Positions 5,701-7,955 of a DNA stretch of 7,955 nt are shown here, piece after piece (the stretch's first letter is position 1; the number at the start of each line of letters is the position of its first letter). Both the position numbers and the translations under genes were made by a program. The DNA is taken from contig VAXT01000135.1 of assembly GCA_005883245.1 (NCBI GenBank), positions 1 to 7,955 of the forward strand, given 5' to 3'. A model generated the notes under the pieces. That model worked only from the letters and a program-made list of their open reading frames with translations, was not told the origin of the DNA and made no database searches. The DNA is from Actinomycetota bacterium. GTDB lineage: Bacteria; Actinomycetota; Thermoleophilia; Gaiellales; Gaiellaceae.

Positions 5701-7521
5701 TCGCTGCGCACACCGCGGGGCGAGGTGGATCCGACGTCACTCGAGTTCACGCTGCAGCGCAATGAGACCCAGACGAAGACGCTCACCCTGTCGAACACAG
5801 GCGGTCTCCCGATGACCTGGGACGTCAAGGAGTCGGGAGGCGGTGCGGCGCTGCCGTCGAGGTCTCGACAAGGCTCGAAGCTAATGAGGATCGAGCTGAG
5901 CAAGGACGAGCGGGCGAATCCAGGCTGGGCGGGCAACCAGGCGCACGGCCACGCGCCGCGCGTCGATGCCGGCGCACCACTGGCTCCGACCTGGTCGACG
6001 ATCGCGAACTACCCCGTCGGGATCATGGACAACTCCAACGCCATCATCGAGGGCAAGGAGTATTCCGTCGGCGGGTTCGACTCCAACTTCACCCTCACGA
6101 ACCACGGGAACGTCTACGACCCGAGCACCAACACGTGGTCAGCGATCGCAGACATGCCGATGGCCCGGGAGAAGCCCGGAGTGGCAGCAGTCAACGGGCT
6201 GCTGTACGTGACGGGCGGCTGGAACAGCGCTGGGGTTCCAATTGCCCAGACCGACGTCTACGACCCGAGCACGAACACCTGGACCACCGTGGCTCCCAAC
6301 CCGAGCCCGACCGCAGCACCGGGCGTCGCTGTCGCCGACGGCAAGATCTACCTCGTCGGTGGCTGCGCGGACTCGTTCTGCACGCCGTCTGCGACGGTCG
6401 TTCGCTACGACCCCGCAGCCGACACCTGGGATACCGTCGCCAATTACCCGACCACGGACTCGTGGGAGGCGTGCGGCGGGATCAGCGGCAGGGTCTACTG
6501 CGCGGGCGGCGTGAGCGGTGGAACGACGTTCAGCAGCGGTAACGTCTACGACCCGGGCTCGAATTCGTGGAGCCCGATTGCGAACATGCCCATCGACCTG
6601 TGGGGCTCCGTCTCTGGCGCGGCCAACGGGCTGCTCGTCGTCTCGAGCGGCGTCACGAACGGGTTCAACACGGTCACGAACCAGGGCTTCAGCTACGACC
6701 CGTCCGCCGACAGCTGGACGGCGCTGCCGAACGCGCAGTTCCCGCGCTACCGCGCGGGCGGTTCGTGCGGCTTCTACAAGATCGGAGGCTCGTCGGCCGG
6801 GTTCAGCCCGTCGCCGGACTCCGAGAGGCTGTCAGAGCTCGAGGAGGGCGCCGAGTTCACGGACGTGCCCTGGCTCTCTGAGAGCCCGACCAGTGGGACG
6901 ATCGATCCGGGCGGCCACACGACCGTCCAGGTCACGGTCGACACCCACGGCCTGATTCCAGGCAACGTCTACCAGGCCAAGCTGACGTTCCGCACGAACA
7001 GCGGCCGGCGACCGAACCTGACGGTCCCGGTGCGGCTGGTCGTGCCGGCGTTGGGCCTCAACTCCGGCGGCGGCGCATACACGAGCGTCACCGGAGAACC
7101 GTGGCTGGCCGACCGGGCGTACACAGCTGCCAACCAGGCGGGGTACATCCAGTCTCCGCGGCGGACGGCGAGCACACGCTCGGCGATCGGCGGGACGCTG
7201 GACGACCCGCTCTACCAGGACGCGCGGATCAGCCCGATGACCTACCGCATCACGGGCCTTCCGCCGGCCGTCTACAAGCTGGAGCTCAAGTTCGCCGAGA
7301 TCCAGAACAAGAGCCCGGGCCAGCGCCAGTTCGACGTGATCGTGAACGGGAATCCGTACCTGATCGCGTTCGACATCTCCGCGCTCGTCGGCCGGGACTT
7401 CGCCCTTGACAGGACCACGCTCGTCAGCCCCGTGAACGGTGAGATCACCGTCCAGCTTGCCAACCGGCAGGCGCACGGCGAGCCGATCCTGAACGCGATT
7501 CGCGTCGGGCAGAACCACTAG
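2797..7521 (+). CDS. giant exported modular protein (CpepD-reg, nidogen-like, Kelch, BACON, malectin)
   Basis: 1574 residues from ATG 2797 (GTG 2794 would add one). A Sec signal peptide is clear: RAPRRK, then a hydrophobic core to about 26, and probable cleavage near TSA-QS (about 34). A Gly/Lys/Pro-rich linker follows. Residues about 155-530 match a secreted family of unknown function, with PPDTNGEVG (155), GDPVVVYDQLANRW (209) and WGDYSDMTIDPVDDCTFWYT (487). Then come two carboxypeptidase-regulatory-like modules (536-614, 618-697), a nidogen-like beta-sandwich (698-888; LPFPFTFYG, VTTNGFLNF, FWDDLF) and a third regulatory-like module (892-971). The first half of a BACON-like Ig domain (976-1016; LTLSNTGGLPMTW) precedes a charged linker and a six-blade Kelch propeller (about 1065-1345). 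The second BACON half follows (1354-1417; VPWLSESPTSGTIDPGG), then a malectin-like domain (1419-1569). There is no LPXTG, lipobox or C-terminal membrane helix, so it is probably released or held non-covalently. Malectin and Kelch modules suggest carbohydrate or protein binding at the cell surface. No catalytic site was recognised. A terminator follows closely. Confidence 0.93.
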   Translation: MRAPRRKTIAGALFAALFLAAIALAGNSLSGTSAQSAAVFGSHMSGPASQFASSTGPAKGTPAKPAKGKGANPQGITVGRSYKNAISPPVRSLGRSHGTGQAQVKPELPPLFTGKPLRQVNDPVVQGTMPDPNMPSPILNFAGIDYPGVVCFCAPPDTNGEVGLSQYVQIVNEGFQVFDKTTGVAQGPAVAISSLWQGFGGLCEFNGFGDPVVVYDQLANRWVITQFAGNFPSTPWPDAYYASANIFNASGTAFLGPQAFAFDRDAMLAGGPATFIAAPMGSPSDDSYMPADLDGFVPPPAGAPNPYVSIGVQPTWPVHRFHVDFDNPLASTFDLVGTLTPAPFTPFFAGIPQAEVGDQLDSLADRGMFRNAYRNFGDHEALVGNITVASGGVAGVRWFEVNNVTSGTPAFTQQGTYQPDSTYRWMGSVAMDTNSDLALGFSASSSSIHPQIRYAGRLAGDPPGDLSQGEAHLFDGTGSQTDTVSRWGDYSDMTIDPVDDCTFWYTQEYYQTNSSFNWRTRIGNFKFPTCTPAPTGTLEGTVTDDATSQPISGATIQVSPLGASTTTGPDGHYSMILPVDTYDVTASAFGYQSQTATGVDVTDGGTTTQDFALVAAPNHTVSGHVRDVDGNPLANATVTILGTPIPPATTDATGAYSIPNVPEGEYDVRAAAGRCNTPQTQHLVVDGDETLDFSLPQRHDNFGYFCRIVTPSYIEGDTSLPLSGDDNVVQVNLPFPFTFYGQNYNTAYVTTNGFLNFLAPNATFSNSPIPSAAAPNGAIYPFWDDLFMDGSSTAWTKLIGSAPNRQFVIEWRNVTFFSNRTPRVDFEVVLNENGQILTQYRNIANDSQEQGNSATIGIENAAGNDALQYSFNEATIESPDFAVLYRLPPSGFVEGHVTDANDNAGVGGALVKALQNGNVVRQTTTDASGFYRMQLAVGDYTIEASKTNYETGSADVTIDVDQTTTQDFSLRTPRGEVDPTSLEFTLQRNETQTKTLTLSNTGGLPMTWDVKESGGGAALPSRSRQGSKLMRIELSKDERANPGWAGNQAHGHAPRVDAGAPLAPTWSTIANYPVGIMDNSNAIIEGKEYSVGGFDSNFTLTNHGNVYDPSTNTWSAIADMPMAREKPGVAAVNGLLYVTGGWNSAGVPIAQTDVYDPSTNTWTTVAPNPSPTAAPGVAVADGKIYLVGGCADSFCTPSATVVRYDPAADTWDTVANYPTTDSWEACGGISGRVYCAGGVSGGTTFSSGNVYDPGSNSWSPIANMPIDLWGSVSGAANGLLVVSSGVTNGFNTVTNQGFSYDPSADSWTALPNAQFPRYRAGGSCGFYKIGGSSAGFSPSPDSERLSELEEGAEFTDVPWLSESPTSGTIDPGGHTTVQVTVDTHGLIPGNVYQAKLTFRTNSGRRPNLTVPVRLVVPALGLNSGGGAYTSVTGEPWLADRAYTAANQAGYIQSPRRTASTRSAIGGTLDDPLYQDARISPMTYRITGLPPAVYKLELKFAEIQNKSPGQRQFDVIVNGNPYLIAFDISALVGRDFALDRTTLVSPVNGEITVQLANRQAHGEPILNAIRVGQNH
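4612..5705 (+). repeat. diverged DNA repeat of carboxypeptidase-regulatory-like modules
   Basis: The ends of the first and third regulatory-like modules are nearly identical in DNA: 4612-4634 and 5683-5705 match at 21 of 23 bases (ACGACGACxCAGGACTTCxC core, encoding TTTQDF). This suggests duplication of one module within the gene. The second module (4648-4888) is more diverged (ETLDFSL at the same place). The span covers both copies and the sequence between them. Confidence 0.6.
6110..6570 (+). repeat. Kelch blade repeats at DNA level
   Basis: 6110-6138 and 6254-6282 match at 27 of 29 bases (both encode VYDPSTNTW) and are exactly 144 bases, or 48 codons, apart. A third copy, VYDPGSNSW, is at 6542-6570, with more diverged RYDPAADTW and SYDPSADSW in the other blades. 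The Gly-Gly doublets of the blades fall at residues 1092, 1140, 1188, 1237 and 1330. The expected fifth doublet is Ser-Gly at 1284-1285. Confidence 0.8.
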
Positions 7522-7542
7522 GCAGAGCAATCCACGACAAGA

Positions 7543-7576
7543 CGACGGCCCCGCTCCGGCGGGGCCGTCGCTCTTT
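7543..7576 (+). terminator. Rho-independent terminator of the secreted-protein gene
   Basis: CGACGGCCCCGC (7543-7554) and GCGGGGCCGTCG (7559-7570) form a perfect 12-bp GC-rich stem with a TCCG tetraloop, followed by CTCTTT. It begins 21 bases after the stop codon. It should end the secreted-protein transcript and separate it from purA. Confidence 0.93.
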
Positions 7577-7612
7577 CGGCCTAGGAGATCGCGCGTTCCT
7601 CAAGTATGGAAA

Positions 7613-7653
7613 GAGCCCCGGAGGAGGGTCTGCGGCCAACCCAGCCGGGGCTC
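7613..7653. other. long inverted repeat in the purA leader
   Basis: GAGCCCCGG (7613-7621) and CCGGGGCTC (7645-7653) form a perfect 9-bp stem. Across a small internal loop, GGGT/ACCC (7626-7629/7639-7642) adds four pairs around a 9-nt loop. On the + strand no T-run follows. Read on the - strand the stem is followed by TTTCC, so it could terminate leftward transcription, but no leftward gene is visible here. It may be a purA leader structure. The rest of 7577-7738 shows no gene or clear promoter; CAGACT at 7725-7730, eight bases before the purA GTG, is only weakly -10-like. Confidence 0.45.
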
Positions 7654-7738
7654 ACGACTCGTATCGGCAGCCTTGGCGAAACCATGACCCTCGAAATGAC
7701 CACGGCGCCGGCTGGGGCTTCTGGCAGACTGATCCCTC

Positions 7739-7955
7739 GTGCCTGCGACAGTCATCGTCGGCGCGCAGTGGGGTGACGAGGGCAAGGGCAAGATCGTCGA
7801 TCTGCTCGCCCAGCATTCCGACCTCGTCTGCCGCTACCAGGGCGGCCCCAACGCGGGCCACACGATCATCGCCGACGGCGAGACCTACAAGTTCAAGCAC
7901 ATGCCCTCGGGGATCCTGTGGGGCAAGGAATGCGTGCTCGGCGCAGGCCTTGTGG
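7739..7955 (+). CDS. purA: adenylosuccinate synthetase PurA (5' part, runs off window)
   Basis: Adenylosuccinate synthetase joins IMP and aspartate using GTP, the first committed step from IMP to AMP. Only the first 72 codons are present and the frame stays open to the window end. From GTG 7739 the protein reads PATVIVGAQWGDEGKGKIVD, containing the P-loop GDEGKGK (12-18) with catalytic D13. GGPNAGHT (35-42) follows with catalytic H41. Both residues sit at exactly the family numbering, which fixes the start at GTG 7739. HMPSGIL and CVLGAGLV follow as in other PurA proteins. No Shine-Dalgarno is evident upstream. The gene is separated from the secreted-protein gene by a strong terminator, so it needs its own promoter. 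Confidence 0.97.
   Translation, partial: MPATVIVGAQWGDEGKGKIVDLLAQHSDLVCRYQGGPNAGHTIIADGETYKFKHMPSGILWGKECVLGAGLV

Overview
The window is high-GC bacterial DNA in which the third codon positions of the genes are overwhelmingly G or C. It looks like an actinobacterial chromosome. Rubrobacteria or Thermoleophilia-type lineages are my best guess, from the style of the DnaB, PurA and LuxR-type proteins and of the large secreted protein. I could not test this with a search.

Layout, all on the + strand: (1) 136-1473, dnaB, the replicative helicase, apparently intact and intein-free. (2) 1470-1688, a 72-residue protein with two cysteine pairs, whose GTG start overlaps the dnaB stop (GTGA), so it is probably translationally coupled. 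(3) 1769-2426, a broken LuxR/NarL-type response regulator: the receiver half and the HTH half lie in different frames and the region between them is much too short. (4) 2427-2796, a 370-base intergenic stretch unusually rich in inverted repeats, including a nested long hairpin at 2492-2573 with a GAGA-capped hairpin directly after it, then a strong Shine-Dalgarno and a 17-codon upstream ORF that ends on the start codon of the next gene. (5) 2797-7521, one very large exported modular protein. (6) 7543-7576, a strong intrinsic terminator. (7) 7613-7653, another long inverted repeat in the purA leader. (8) From 7739 to the window end, the 5' part of purA.

Two housekeeping genes (dnaB and purA) therefore bracket an accessory block made of a decayed regulator and a giant secreted multidomain protein. 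The exported protein carries a signal peptide, an N-terminal domain of a conserved but uncharacterised secreted family, three carboxypeptidase-regulatory-like (transthyretin-like) modules, a nidogen-like beta-sandwich, a Kelch propeller that appears inserted inside a BACON-like Ig domain, and a C-terminal malectin-like domain. It looks like a cell-surface or extracellular binding protein. No catalytic motif was recognised.

The most promising undescribed item is the structured leader at about 2492-2703 together with the short upstream ORF, which could control production of this large protein. This is inference from base pairing only; no known riboswitch class was recognised.
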